A stretch of DNA of 64,000 nt. Source: Caecitellus pseudoparvulus. Taxonomy: Eukaryota > Bigyra: Bicosoecida. The stretch is from positions 186,001 to 250,000 of the forward strand of contig CBFFRQ010000054.1 of assembly GCA_965644315.1 (NCBI GenBank), read 5' to 3'. Under the pieces are notes generated by a model that was given only the letters and a program-made list of their open reading frames with translations, was not told the DNA's origin and made no database searches. Position 1 is the first letter of the stretch; every line of letters begins with the position of its first letter. Both the position numbers and the translations under genes were made by a program. Of the stretch, positions 13,850 to 25,746 are shown in pieces.

Positions 13850-14367
13850 GGTGGCAAGCACTGCTGCACCTGCTCGGGCAAGCCTGACTGTCGAGCTCGT
13901 GCGAGGTAGCCGCCTGGTGCTCAGGAGCGCGGGGCCGTCAAGTAACTACCTAGAATGAGCACTTGCTCTGTGGGCAATGTGCCTTTCCGAGGAGCCCCAC
14001 TGCAGCTGCCTCCAGGCGGGCAGACAAAGTGTGTCTGTCGCACGCGACGAGGCTGGAGTGATGCCGAAGCAATGGAACGCAGGTGAGGCCAAGCATGGGG
14101 GGCCTCTCGTGTACAGGCACCATGAAGACGCTGTTTTCAGTTTTGGTAAATTCTCCTCAACCAGCCACCCCCATCTGAGCTCGTCTCAGACGGTGATCAG
14201 AGCGGGCACGACTGTCTGGTGTGAAGGAAACACGGTGCAAAATCAGTGTCAAGCAAGGGGGTAAACGGCGCCACCAAGTGTCCTGCATTGTGCTCGCAGT
14301 GCCACCCGGTGCAACACTGTGTTCCAACTGCCGCCACCGGCCAGCAAGAGGGTGCCAACTGCAGTGC
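13850..14367. other. Intergenic: dynein promoter and RPL27A 3' flank
   Basis: About 520 bp between two genes transcribed leftward. It must hold the 5' UTR and promoter of the dynein gene and the 3' UTR of RPL27A. I see no convincing reading frame, RNA gene or repeat here. Confidence 0.5.
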
Positions 14368-15253
14368 CTAAGCGATGAGCTCGACAGCGCCGCCAGCAGC
14401 CTTGATCTTCTGCTCAGCCTTGGCAGAGACGAAGCGGGCCTTGACGAGCAGGGGCAGGTTGGGCAGGGTGCCGGTGCCCAGGACCTTGTAGAAGCCGTGC
14501 TGGGTGACGTCGATGACGAGGGCCTTGGAGGCATCGGCCTTGGCGGCGGAGATGACAGAGGCGTCCACCAGGTTCAGCAGCTTGTCCACGTTGACGGTGG
14601 GGCAGAAGTACTGCTGGTTGGTCTTGTGGAAGTACCGCATACCGACCTTCCCGAAGTAACCAGGATGGAACTTGTCGAACAGAATGCGGTGGTGGTGCTG
14701 GCCACCAGCGTTACCGCGCCCGGAAGGGTGCTTGCGGTGCTTGCCGATGCGGCCATGGCCGGCAGACACGTGGCTGCGCTTCTTGCGGTTCTTCTTCAGG
14801 TGGGTGGTCTGCACAGACAACAAGGAGGGCGTGAAGGTGCAGCGGGAGGGGCGTTGGGCGCTGGACAGCGTGCCACACTGGCAGGCACTCGGAGACTCGA
14901 AGGCAAGGTTTCGGGCGCATGTCCAACAAGCACAGCGACAGTGCCAGCAAGCACATGGTAGTGTGACAGTGCTGTGCCAGGCAAGCCCAGCGTGAGCCCT
15001 TGGCCCTTGCAGGGGCAGGAGCTTGCAACATCAACAGGCAGCAGGTGTCCGAATTCCGCACCCCCGCCGGCAAGCCGCGGTAGCACGACGTGAGCGGGGT
15101 CATGCAGAGCAACCAGGACGCAGGTGCGCACAACATGGGTGACAGGGTCGCCCATTCCCGCGTGTGTGCCACGAAACACCGCCAGGCACTGCCACCCGTG
15201 CGAGACACACTTCAGCCTGCAAACCTGCACACACGCTGCACGGCACGCACCAT
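14368..15253 (-). CDS. RPL27A: 60S ribosomal protein L27a (uL15)
   Basis: Large-subunit ribosomal protein of the uL15 family. Coding exons are 15251-15253, which holds only the initiator ATG, and 14368-14808, separated by a 442-bp intron (15250-14809) with donor ATG|GTGCGTGCC and acceptor TTGTCTGTGCAG. The spliced product begins [18 protein letters not shown], matching the conserved plant/stramenopile [26 protein letters not shown] start, and totals 147 residues, the normal length. The GNAGG-HHHRI and [14 protein letters not shown] blocks are intact. Stop is TAG at 14370-14368. Splitting the gene right after the start codon is common for ribosomal protein genes and may place regulatory sequence in the first intron. 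Confidence 0.95.
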
Positions 15254-15446
15254 CTTGACTGTGATTGAAGCAACTAGCCACAACCAACAGAAGGCGAGAG
15301 AAGCCTACTGTAACACACAAAGTCTTCGGAGGAACAGTGGTGAGAAAGTGCCTGCGGAGGAGCTTGCAAGCAGCAGAGGAAGCGTGGGGGCGAATGTTGC
15401 GTTCCGCGAATGATGCAAAATGGATTCCTAGTCCGGTGCCGCCGTC

Positions 15447-16706
15447 TCAGCACTCCACGCTGACATCGAAGACTTTTACAGCGGGCTTGTTGAAGCGTTT
15501 CTGCCCCACGTCTGTGATGGCGGTGAGTTCTTCTGCGCCACTTTCGCCCTCAACGGGACTTGCGCCGTCTTCAGGATCCGCCGCCTCCTCCGCCGCCACA
15601 TCCTCGCCGCCCTCAGCCACCACCCGTGCTACCCGTTTGAGGTGCATGAGGAAGCCAGTGTGTGGCGTTTCCATCGACTTGGGCCGCGCGACCGGCGGTG
15701 CGATGAGCCACTCTCGGTGGTGCACTTCAATCGTGCGCTCCAACCACAGCGGAATGCTGCCCACACGCACAGCATTGTACACCTGCATCACCTGAGCAAT
15801 GTTGGAGCAGAAGACAACACAGTTGCCGTCAGGCTTCAACACAGTGGCTGCAGCCTTCAGGCACGTCTGTGGAGGGGAAGGGGGGCGGGCATGCTCGGCT
15901 GAGCAAACGGGCTGCATGCTGCGTTGCCTGTGACTCACCCAGGGGCGCAACATGTCCAGCACGACGCCATCTACTTGCAAGTCGTCAGGCAGGGCAGGGG
16001 GTGGCATGTTCTCCTCGTCCTGACCCCCATTCTCCTCGCCAGGCCATTGGGACAGGTCGCCTGGCAGGAAGGTCACGTTGGCCGTGGGGCTGGCAGCCTC
16101 CGGTGTGGAAGCAGGGGAAAAGAAGCGTTCAATTTCCGCACGCGCCGCCTCCTGTGCGGCAGGCCGGTTGTCCACCGTGAACACCCTGCCGCTGGGGCCG
16201 ACTGCCCGGCTGAGCCAGGTGGTCATGCCGCCTGCTCCCGTGCCAGCCTCCAGCACGACCTGGCCAGGCTGCACGTCCAGGAGCAGGGAAACAGCCGCAC
16301 AGTCCTTGGGGAAGGACGGCGTCGTCTTGCGTGCGTTGATGGTGCAGAAGTCTGTGAATGCCGGCCGCAGCACACGCACGGTGGCCTTCTGGCGCTTGCC
16401 ATCGGGCCGAGTGCGGCCCGACGTGAGCACGGCGCCGACTCCTGCCGCCAGGATATCTGCATGTTTCACAGGGACACTGCCTTCGGTGTGCACAGCCCCC
16501 TCTCGCAGGCGCACCATGCGCCGAGTTCCGTTCGGTCGCTGTGGGAGGAGGAATGGAACCAGGCATGCAGCGAGTCGGACCACACTGCGGCGCAGTCCGG
16601 CGCTGCAACGCACACCCAGGGTCACAAGATCTCCATATGTCAATTGACGGATCCACTGCATAGGCTTCGCCTGGGAAACTCCCCTGGCGTGCAGTAGGGC
16701 AGCCAT
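15447..16706 (-). CDS. tRNA (adenine58-N1)-methyltransferase, TRMT61B-like, probably mitochondrial
   Basis: SAM-dependent RNA methyltransferase of the TrmI/TRM61 family. Exons are 15939-16706 and 15447-15866; the 72-bp in-frame intron has donor TGG|GTGAGTCAC and acceptor CCCTCCACAG, giving 395 residues. Motif I is VLEAGTGAGGMTTWLSRAVG; the acidic motif is DGVVLDMLRPW; then VVFCSNIAQVMQVYNAVR, EVHHREWLI and HTGFLMHLKRV. The LDM-P tetrad, the N-I-QV block and the HT-FL end match human TRMT61B better than TRMT61A. The first 75 or so residues are rich in Arg, Ala and Leu with few acids, as in a mitochondrial presequence. Its 5' end faces the membrane protein gene at 17083. Organelle targeting is an inference. 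Confidence 0.85.
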   Translation of the reverse strand: MAALLHARGVSQAKPMQWIRQLTYGDLVTLGVRCSAGLRRSVVRLAACLVPFLLPQRPNGTRRMVRLREGAVHTEGSVPVKHADILAAGVGAVLTSGRTRPDGKRQKATVRVLRPAFTDFCTINARKTTPSFPKDCAAVSLLLDVQPGQVVLEAGTGAGGMTTWLSRAVGPSGRVFTVDNRPAAQEAARAEIERFFSPASTPEAASPTANVTFLPGDLSQWPGEENGGQDEENMPPPALPDDLQVDGVVLDMLRPWVSHRQRSMQPVCSAEHARPPSPPQTCLKAAATVLKPDGNCVVFCSNIAQVMQVYNAVRVGSIPLWLERTIEVHHREWLIAPPVARPKSMETPHTGFLMHLKRVARVVAEGGEDVAAEEAADPEDGASPVEGESGAEELTAITDVGQKRFNKPAVKVFDVSVEC

Positions 16707-17082
16707 GTGGAGCGGCGGAAATTGGTTGCGGATTTCGCGAGCAAGTCAAGGGCAGGGTTGCGAGTGACAGCACACTAGTGCGGCAGGGAGCACCACAAGA
16801 TTCTTCAGGGTGCTCACTCCTTTACGTGTATTCTGTTTCATTTTGTGTTGCAGACTGGAACAGGCTTGAGCCTCGCTGTTGTCTGGCGGCTGAGAGCAAC
16901 AAGCGGACCCTTCTCAAAAACAAGTCTTCCATGCACTGACACGACCGCTCTGCGCTTCTTCATGCCTCTTTCGGCAACCCTTGGCTGTTTTTCGTTGCTT
17001 GAAATCATTCTTTGCACTTGAACCGCGGAGGGGGCGCCTCAGCACTCTACTGGCGCTGTGCAGCGGAGACCAGCACCGCAGC
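16707..17082. promoter_or_regulatory. Divergent intergenic region (TRMT61B-like / membrane protein)
   Basis: A 376-bp spacer between two divergently transcribed genes, so it presumably holds both promoters. It is AT-richer than its flanks around 16790-16860 and 16910-17010. No specific site can be named. Confidence 0.35.
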
Positions 17083-18605
17083 ATGTGCCGCACACGCCGA
17101 CATGACCGCTTCCTGTGCCTGAGTTCAGATGATAAGTGCTCCGTGCGCACAGCCTCTTTATGTTGCTTGGGCCCCTGGTTCTGCCTTGCGCTGGGCGCCA
17201 CCATCAGCGTCGTGGCGCTGACGGGGAAAGCAGGGTGGGCCGTCCCCCAACACGGCCAGGCGTGGGTGGTGGAGAACTGGCAGCCCGCGGTCTGCAACGT
17301 CACAGCCATGAACATGAGGAGCATCCAGTACTGTGGCAGTTCTCATGACGACGATGACGACGATGTGCACCGCAGCAGTCGCCGGTCGCGGCATGCGCAG
17401 CAAGAGGACCAGCGCGTTGCGGCGCAATTTCCGCAGGTCGCTGGCAGCGTCCAGCGCTTCCTGGGCTCTGCTTTGGACAGTGGGGATGAAGTAGAACACG
17501 AACGATCTCTTCGCTCCTCTTCCTGTGGCTGCACGGAGAACTGTGCGTGGCTTCCCGCACTCGAGTGCCGCTCACTGCTTCGCAGCACGCGCTGAATCTC
17601 CCCCCTTTCACAGACCGTGCCGTGTACGCAGTCACTGTCACTCTGCCGCTGACAGGCGCAGCGCAGGGCGTCATGAACCAAGTGGAGCAGCAGTCCTGCG
17701 CCGTGCAGAAGATCGCCTCTGCGCCCTCTGGCGCTGTGCGTTACACAGGCGCCACGGCCTGTGAGCTCACCTCCCTGCCCTGCCTGTACTCAAAACGCTC
17801 TGGCTGCAGCTCTTCCTCCTGCTCCAGCAGCCCTTACGACAAGGGCAAGTGCCCACAGTTCAACCCCATTCGTAACTGCAATGGTTACGAGGCGGTGGGC
17901 TCACCAGATGGCCTGGAGGCTCGTCTTGGACAATTCTTGCCCTGCTGGGTGAGCAAGCAGGAAGCGGCATGGGTGACTCTCACAAACCCGCGATCTCTGC
18001 CGCTCCGGCCCATGTACGCGGGGTGGCTGGCCAGTGTCATCATCGGTTCCGTGGCCTTGTGCTGCTGCACGTCAGCTGTTGTGGGGGCGTGCTGCTCAGG
18101 GGCCAAGAAACGCCGCCAGCAACGTGCAGAGGCGGCGAGGGAGGGGGATGTTGCCCCCCCTCCCGGGGGATATCAGCCCCTGGGCCGCAGTGTCTCCACG
18201 CCACTCCTTGTGCCCTCTGCGCTGCCCCCCTCGCCCGAACCCCAAAGCGGTTTCCCCGATGCGCCTGAGGGGGGTGCAGGGAGCATGCCACCCCCCCCCG
18301 CATACGCCATGCCTGGGGCTGTGCCAGGTGGGATGGGGGGGGGTCTGGCCCCTCCCCCCACACAGTACAGCCCGTATGGCAGCACCCCCGCCTACCCCAC
18401 ACCCGCCTATCCAGTGGCTCCATACCCTGGCCAGCCGCCCGCCGGCACAGGGGGGTTGCCCCCCCCCTACCCAGGGCAAGCGCCACAGGGCCAGGCTGTG
18501 CCCCCCCCTGCATATGGGTACTCTGCACCTGCCCAGCCCGCCCAGGCCCCAGCACCCTCCCCTGCACCGAGTGGCTACGGCTACACGCCAACGTCTGGTT
18601 TGTAG
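17083..18605 (+). CDS. Two-pass membrane protein with Cys-rich loop and Pro-rich tail
   Basis: Exons 17083-17542 and 17614-18605 are joined in phase 1 (donor AACT|GTGCGTGGC, acceptor CCTTTCACAG) to give 483 residues. The ATG at 17083 is the first in frame. TM1 lies at about residues 24-47 (LCCLGPWFCLALGATISVV) and TM2 at about 289-314 (GWLASVIIGSVALCCC). Between them is a loop of about 240 residues with many cysteines. After TM2 come a basic stop-transfer stretch (KKRRQQR) and a cytoplasmic tail of about 165 residues rich in Pro, Gly and Tyr, with PPPPAY and PPPAYGY motifs that could bind WW or SH3 domains. The topology and the PCW...VTL...GW segment before TM2 loosely recall BK-channel beta subunits, but I do not recognise a family. 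The function is unknown. Confidence 0.65.
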
Positions 18606-18879
18606 AGGAGGCTGCGTGTACACACGCCGTGCTGCGTTTCGCCTGTTCGCGACCTTCCATGCTTCCTGACCTGCCCTGCAGGCCGCAATGCAGCTGCTTT
18701 GCGGCCATGGCCACGGCGCAAAACATGTGCATTAGAAAACAATACAATTACCACCCCCGACCGCCACACGGGAACCCTGCCGTTCCGCCCAAGGCCGGTT
18801 CATATCCAGGCCAAGGCTGCAAGGTGGGGGCAGACGCAAAACACGCCAACGCAAGCTTCCTGCGTTGCCGTCACGACAC

Positions 18880-19730
18880 TCAAGACTTGGGTGCGCCGAA
18901 GGCTTCAGGCATGCGCTCGATGGTGAACTTGCGCTGGGAAATGTACATGATGGGCACACCTGGGATCTTCCGAATGCGGCGTTTGAGGTCTTTGTCGCAG
19001 GTGGCGACGATGTAGCACTTGTGCGCGTTGGCCAGGCGCACGAGGCAGTCGTCAGCATAGGTGCCCTTGCAGCCGCAGGTGATGCGCTCCACACGGGGGT
19101 CCTTGGCCATGCGCAGGGCAACGCGGAACTTGGTGCCCAGCTTCTCCAACTCGGCCATGACGCAGTCCGTGACACAGGGAATGCCTGGGGGAAGGAGGGG
19201 GTGTGCGGGGGGACTGTTGCGGGCACAGAGGGGGGTGCGGTGTGCTCGAAAACCCGCCCCCTGCAGGGCGTCATGTCCCCGAGCTCAGTTTTCCATTGGC
19301 CCGCACTGGTAGCGAGTGGGATCAGGTAGCTCGGGTGGCAGCAGGGGGGGTGGGGGGTGCGCACGCACACTTTGCGAGGAGGCAGTCCATCATGGCCCGC
19401 ACCAGGTCCAGCTTGTTCTTGATGGCGAAGTTGATGAAGTTCGTGTCCACCAACACGTGGTAGGGCGGGCCCAGTTGTGTGTTATACGCGAAGAAGAGGC
19501 TTGCTGAGTGCTTCTGCCTGGCAGGGGAGAGCGGCGGCGCGCGGTGTGCGTGTGTGCATGCGGAACATGGCCCAGCGCCACAGCCAGCCTCGAGCCACGT
19601 ACAGGTTGCGCACGGCGCCCTTCTTCTTCTTTTCTTCCGCTGCAGCTTCTTGGTTGGCCTTCAGGCGCATGTCCGTCTTGGCCAGGATCTTCTTCAGGCC
19701 GATCTTCTTCGTCTTGCGTGTCTTGCCCAT
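18880..19730 (-). CDS. FCF1: FCF1/UTP24 PIN-domain rRNA-processing endonuclease
   Basis: Small-subunit processome nuclease that cuts pre-rRNA at sites A1/A2. Three exons, 19603-19730, 19369-19517 and 18880-19184, give 193 residues. The introns have donors CCT|GTACGTGG and AAGT|GTGCGTGCG and acceptors CTGCCAG and TTCCCCCAG. The spliced protein starts [18 protein letters not shown] and contains [68 protein letters not shown] and a C-terminal [10 protein letters not shown], which covers the whole family signature. The PIN acidic residues (D in LVDTNF, E in MAELE, DD in YADD, D in CDKD) are all present, so it should be catalytically competent. Length matches yeast and human FCF1. Confidence 0.95.
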
Positions 19731-20240
19731 GGTGCTCGAAACGCTGTTGCAACGCGGCCACTTGCACCTCCCCACAACTCGCACCAGCCGCACCAGACGC
19801 TTCCAGGCTCCGTGCTTGGGAATCAGACAGAGTGCAGTGGCTTCTTCCCTGCCAGACGAGTATGGCTTTCGGTGTGGAATTTGATCCAAGCGCGCAGTTG
19901 GCAGTTCCCTGCAGTGGGGGAGCAAGCAAGTGCATTGCAAATGGGACGAGTTGACGAGGGGCAGCACACTGCTTACCCCATGCACAATCACGATACTTCA
20001 CGACCTGCGCAGGCGGGCAGTCGGTTGGGAGCAGTGCAGCAGGTGTCGGGAGCAGGGTGCGGCACGGCACTCGCAGGCAGTGCTGTCAGATCGATTAACG
20101 TCTCATGTACATGCTCACAATAGGCGGCGCGAGCTCAACGGTGTCCTAAGATAAACATCATTCAGCAGGGGGGCGCACACGGACCACGCGCACTCACTTG
20201 ACAAATTGACAGTTTGGACACCTCAGCGTCCTGGCACGTC
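19731..20240. other. Intergenic: FCF1 promoter and ZNHIT1-like 3' flank
   Basis: About 510 bp between two leftward genes. Apart from its expected promoter and 3' UTR roles I see nothing codable or repeated. Confidence 0.4.
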
Positions 20241-21421
20241 TCAGGCCGACCCGCCCCCCAGCTTCAGCAGGCGTGTTTCCTGGTGGTGCTGCACACAGGC
20301 CTTGGAACAGAGGCGCGCCCCCGTGCGGGGGCAGACGGTGCCCCCCCACGCAGGCCCCTCACACACGGAGCAGGCCCCCCCCCGTCGTGGGTGGACCAGG
20401 GGGGCCGCCAAATCAGCGGGGGACGGATCCAGTCTCGTGTCCCCACCCTCCTCTTCGCCCCCGGCCACTGCTGCCTCCAGACTGGCCACGGAGCGGAAGA
20501 GCAGCCTGGAGCGGGGCCAGGAAGTGCAGGGCTGTGCAGCCACAGCTGGCACTTGGAGCGAGGGGGGGAGCAGCTTGGCAGCGGCTGACGGGGTCAGGGT
20601 CGGTGCCAGACACAGGGGCAGGTCTGGGCCGGCGGTGACGAGGCCTGCCGCTGGCGTGGGGGGTTCGCCACTAGCGGGGGCAGGGGGCAGCTGTGGAGGG
20701 AGGAGGGTGTGAGGATGAGGGCGGGTGTGGAGGGTGTGCGTGTGGACTGAGGGGCACGTGTGAAACCTCAGGAAAAAATTAGAGTGTTTGAGTATGGAGT
20801 CATCAAGGAGCGAACACGCTCAGACATGTGTGAATGATCATCAGGGGTCTCACACAGGCCGGGAGCAGGCTGGGCACGCACCATGTTCAGCAGAGTGCGC
20901 TGCAGGCTGAGAATACGACGGGTGGGAGCTGCGGATTTTCGCCGGCCCTTGGCCCGGTTGGGCGGGCCTTTCGTCCCAGGTGCCCCCGCAGCCTCCTCCT
21001 CGCTGTCCACCCACTCGTCGTCGCCAGCGGCATCTTCCTCCACGTTGCGCAGGTTCGTGTGCTCAAGGCGAGCGGCACGTGCGATGGAGGCCTGTGCAGA
21101 GAGACGGCAGTGTGGCTGGTGCTGCAACTGACACTGGCACTTCTGAGCTGACAGGGCGGCCGGCACGCACGAGGAGCTGAGCGGATGGGTCCAGGCCTTG
21201 GACACGACTGGACACCGTGCGTTTCCGACCTGATCACAGAGGGAGGGGGAGGCCGGGAGCGTGATGCAGTGCTGCGCTGGTGGTGGAGTGCGTGCGGAAT
21301 TGGGCGTCGGCCACACACCTGACGCGCGTGTGCGCTTGCGGGAGGCCTTCTTCAGGGCTTTGTGCCCCTCCCGGGCCATGAGTTCATCCCACCCCCGCCG
21401 CTGGCGGCGTGATGCCTCCAT
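20241..21421 (-). CDS. zf-HIT protein, ZNHIT1/SWC6-like (SWR1/SRCAP complex subunit)
   Basis: Probable subunit of the SWR1-type remodeller that deposits H2A.Z. Exons are 21317-21421, 20882-21091 and 20241-20690; all joins are phase 0 and give 254 residues. Intron 2 has donor ATG|GTGCGTGCC and acceptor CCCTCCACAG. Intron 1 has the weaker donor GGT|GTGTGG and acceptor CTCTGCACAG. The N-terminus (MEASRRQRRGWDELMA, then ARLEHTNLRNVEEDA) parallels the RQRRINRQLEALE-DN helix of ZNHIT1. The C-terminus is a zf-HIT finger: CSVCEGPAWGGTVCP, then CSKACVQHHQETRLLKL, where HQETR-LK is diagnostic for ZNHIT1. The protein is longer than human ZNHIT1 (154 residues) because of an acidic and Pro/Ala-rich middle. 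The first splice site is the least certain part. Confidence 0.8.
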
Positions 21422-21801
21422 CCTGCCAGGCCTCGTTGCCGTGCAGGGGGCAGCTCACGATGCGGGAGCTGGCCACGGGAGTGGGAACGGCCGACCACGC
21501 CACCCCCGCCCTGCACGGCGAAGCACTGGCAGGATGGAGGCTGGCTGGCGATGCACCGGGCAGTGTGTTTTACGGAGACGCTGCTCTTCGCGACGCAGTG
21601 TCTACGAGTCGTGTGAGGGGGGGGTGCAAGTTGCCCGAAGGGGGGTGGCACTGCCAATTCCGCACCCACCACTCGCGCCTGCAAATCCCGCGCACTGAAC
21701 TGCCCAATGAGCGCCAACACTGCAGGACGAAAGGAGCCTCGTCCTTGCAACTGGTTGGAACGGCGCCTTGTGCGTGACAGGTGCCCCCTGCCCCCGCCAC
21801 C
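21422..21801. promoter_or_regulatory. Divergent promoter region (ZNHIT1-like / COPA)
   Basis: A 380-bp spacer between head-to-head genes. It should carry both promoters. No TATA box is evident. Confidence 0.4.
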
Positions 21802-24800
21802 ATGCTCGTGAAGTTCGACACCAAGAGCGTGCGGGTGAAGGGCTTGGCCTTCCACGCCAAGCGCCCATGGATCCTGGCCGCCCTGCACGACGGCGAGGTG
21901 CAGCTGTGGGACTACCAGATGGGCGTGCAGGTGGACCGCTTTGCGGAGCACGAGGGGCCTGTGCGTGGCGTGGACTTCAACGCGACACAGCCGCTGTTTG
22001 TGACGGGCGGTGACGACGCCCGCATCAAAGTGTGGAACCACAAGCAGCGCCGGTGCCTGTTCACGCTGCTGGGGCACTTGGACTACATTCGCACGGTGAA
22101 GTTCCACTCGGAGTACCCGTGGATCGTCTCGGCGTCGGACGACCAGACGATTCGCATTTGGAACTGGCAGGCGCGGTCCTGTGTCAGCGTCATGACGGGG
22201 CACAACCACTACGTCATGTCGGCCGCCTTCCACCCCCGGGACGACATGGTCGTGTCTGCTTCCCTGGACAACACCGTGCGCGTGTGGGACACGACGGGTG
22301 CGTGCGCCGCCACGTGGAGTGTCCGCCCGTGGCACGCCCATGAAACGCTTCCGCTGCCACGCAACATCGCCTCACGCCGTGCTCCGCCTGCGCCACCACA
22401 GGCCTGCGCAAGAAGACTGTGCGCACAGGACCCCCTACTGCACGCGTTGGCGGTGCTGACGCGGAGTTGTTCGGCGCCATGGACGCTGTGGTGAAGTACG
22501 TGTTGGAGGGGCACGAGCGTGGTGTGAACTGGGCAGCTTTCCACCCGACCCAGCCCCTCATCGTCTCGGGGTCCGATGACCGCACCATCAAGCTGTGGCG
22601 CATGTCCGACACTCGGGCGTGGGAGGTGGACTCCATGCGTGGGCACAACAACAACGTCTCGTGTGTCGTGTACCACCCCCGCCACGAGCTCATCGTGTCA
22701 AATTCCGAGGATCGCTCCATCCGCGTGTGGGACGCCAACAAGCGCGTGCTGCTGCACACGTACCGCCGGGAGGGGGACCGCTTCTGGATCTTGGCGGCAC
22801 ACCCCACGCGCAACCTGCTGGCTGCAGGGCACGACTCAGGCCTGTCTGTGTTCAAGCTGGACCGCGAGCGGCCACCCTTTGACTCGGCAGGGGGCGATGT
22901 CCTGTTCGTGAAGGACCGGTACATCCGGCGCGCTGGCTTGGAGGCGGGGGGCGAGGGCTCCCCCGTCGTCGCCACGCGGCGGTACGGCGGCCAGTTCAAC
23001 TTCGCCGCGCGCCTGCGCACGCTGCTGGCCAACCCCTTCCATGCTGGAGCTGGGCACTCTGTGCTCGTCACGACCCGAGCCGACGCTGGGTCGTGGGATA
23101 TGTTCAGCCTGCCAGGCCCCTCAGGCACGGCAGCTGACCCCGTGCACGGCTCGGGCCTGGCTGCGGCCTTCCTGTCCCGCAACAAGTTCGTGACGCTGGA
23201 CCGTGCGACGCGGAATTTGCAGGTGCGGGACTTCACCGGCGCCGTCACGAAAGTCGTCCCCGCGCCCAACGCACGCGCCGACAAGCTGTTCCAGGCCTCC
23301 ACCTCTGGGCGTGTGCTGGTCAAGAGTGGCGACCGCGTGTCCCTCTTCGAGATCGCGTCTCGCCGGGAGCTGAACGAGGTGGCTGGCCTCGTCGTCAAGT
23401 ACGTCACCTGGTCCGCCGACGGCGAGTTCGTCGCGCTGCAGGGCAAGACCGGCATCGTCCTGGCCACGCGCAACCTGACCAAGCTCTGCGCCATTACGGA
23501 GGCCTCCCGCATCAAGGGCGGCGCCTGGGACGCCAACGGCGTCTTCGTGTACACCACCGTCTCCCACATCAAGTATGTCGTGGCGGGGCCAGCGGGGGAC
23601 CGGGGTGTCGTGCGGTCGCTGGGCGTGCCGCTGTACCCCGTCGCCATCGCCGACGGCGTGCTCACCGCCTTCAACCGCCAGCACTCCCTGGTCAAGGTGA
23701 AGCTGGACACGACGGAGTACCGATTCAAGATCGCGCTGGGGTCGCGCGATTACGGCGAAGTGCTGCGCATCATCAACACGGGCCGCCTGGCGGGCGCCGC
23801 CGTCATCTCCTACTTGCGCAAGGCTGGTTTCCCCGAGGTGGCCCTGCACTTTGCCCGTGACCCCCGCACCCGGTTCGCCCTGGCAGTGGAGTGCGGCAAC
23901 TTGACCGCCGCAGAGGCGGCAGCAGGGGAGCTGGATGACCCCGCCGCGTGGAAGGACCTGGGGCAGGCGGCACTGGAGCAGGGCGACGTGGAGCTGGCCT
24001 CCACCGTATTTCGCCGGACAGGGGACGCCGCCCAGCTGGCCTTCCTGGCCCTCATCACGGGGCGCCTGGGGGAGGTGTCTGCCGCCGGCGCCAAGGCCGC
24101 CACCGCCCTGGCAGGGGGCGACAAGGATGCCGTCATGACAGCCTTCTCTGCCGCCCTGCTGACGGGCGACGTGCCGCAGCGCGTGCGTGTGCTGGAGGCG
24201 GCGGGGCAGATCGCCCTCGCGTACACCACCGCCACCCTGCACGGGCTGAGCGAGGCGGCGGACCGCCTGCGGGGTTTCCTGGAGGAGGCGGGGTTGCCGG
24301 TGCCGAATGTGGGGGCGGTGGCGGGGGGTGGGCCCAGTCCCCCCGCCCTGCTGGGCCCACCCCCCGCCCTGCTCTCAGGCACCTCCTGGCCTCGCCTGGC
24401 CATTTCGCAGTCGGTCTTCGATGCGGCTGTGGCGGGGGGGGGTGCTGCCGGGCAGGAGGGGGGGTCCGCTGCCGCCGCCGCCGCAGCTGCTCTGGACGCC
24501 GCGGTGGCTGAGGCCGTGGACCCTGACGCCTGGGACGACGGGCTGGACCTGGGCCTGGATGGACCCGGGGACCGCCCAGCAGGGGGGGACACGGGTGCCG
24601 GAGGGGGGGCGGACGCTGCCTGGCCGGGGGGGGACCTGGACCTGGACCTGTCCGAGTTCGACCTGCCCAGTGGCGGGGAGGGGGGTGCAGGGGGGGGTGA
24701 CGGCCTGGGGGACATGGATGTGGGGGACATCTTCGTGGCGCCCACGTCCGGCTCCCCCCCCGCCCAGGTGTGGGTGGGCAACTCCACCCTGGCGGGGGAC

Positions 24801-25712
24801 CACGCCGCAGCTGGCGCCTTTGCCTCTGCCGCGGAGCTGCTGAACCGCCAGCTGGGCATCGTGAACTTCACGCCGCTCCTGCCTGCGCTGCGGGCCGCAC
24901 ACCAGGCGACGAGCCTGTCCGTGCCTGCGCTGCCTGGCCTGCCGGGTGTGGCGGTGCCGCTGCACAGGGGGGATGTGGACGGGCCGCCTCCGGGGGCGGC
25001 CGCCCAGCCGCGTATTACGGTCACCCTGGCCGGCGCCATGGCTTCCCTCACCAGCATGTACGCATCCTTCCTGCGGGGCAAGTTCGCCGACGTCGCTCGC
25101 ACGTGCGACGCGCTCTTTGCGACCCTGCCCCTCATCGTCGTCGCGACGCGCAAGGAAGAGACAGAGGTGCTCGCCATCCTCAAAGCCGCCCGTGAGTACA
25201 AGACCGCCGTCACGCTGGAATTGGCGCGCAAAGGCACTGCCGCAGACACGCCCGAGGGGCTGGGGCGCCAGGTGGAGCTGGCAGCGTACATGACGCACTG
25301 CGAGCTGGAGCCTGCCCACATGCTGCTGGCGCTGAACTTGGCCATGACAGTGGCCTTCAAGGCCAAGAACTTCATCCACGCTGCTGCCTTCGCGCGCCGT
25401 CTGCTGGAGGTGCCTGGCGCCGCCGCACCCGCCAACGCCAAACTGGCCACCAAGGCGAAGAAAGTGCTGGCCCTCAGCGAGCAGCAAGCACGCAACGCCA
25501 TCACCATCGACTACGACGCCAAGAACCCCTTCGACATCTGCTGTGGCAGCCTCACGCCCATCTACCGCGGCAGCCCTCTCTTGCGCAGCCCATACTCCGG
25601 CGCTGCCTACACGCCGCAATTCCGCGGCAGTGTCTGTGCCATTGACGGCATGGCAGCAGTGGGTGTGGAGACGCTGGGGCTGGTGGTGCGCTCAGCAGCG
25701 CAGCAGGGCTGA
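21802..25712 (+). CDS. COPA: Coatomer subunit alpha (COPI)
   Basis: Alpha subunit of the COPI coat, which recruits KKXX cargo for Golgi-to-ER traffic. Exons 21802-22297 and 22402-25712 join in phase 1 (donor ACGG|GTGCGTGCG, acceptor CACCACAG) to give 1,268 residues, close to the usual 1,220. The ATG sits in GCCACCATG. The N-terminal WD40 propeller shows [51 protein letters not shown], then across the splice [13 protein letters not shown] and [21 protein letters not shown] helical solenoid and a Gly/Ala/Asp-rich linker (about residues 835-960) follow. The C-terminal domain ends [16 protein letters not shown], as in other alpha-COPs. The linker is longer and lower in complexity than in animals. 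Its stop lies only 34 bp from the stop of the convergent sulfurtransferase gene. Confidence 0.97.
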
Positions 25713-25746
25713 ACAATGCACGCGTTTGCATTGGGACTGGCGCCGC

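Noticed and set aside
23121-24242. Minus-strand frames inside COPA
   Set aside because: Antisense shadows; the sense protein matches coatomer alpha throughout.
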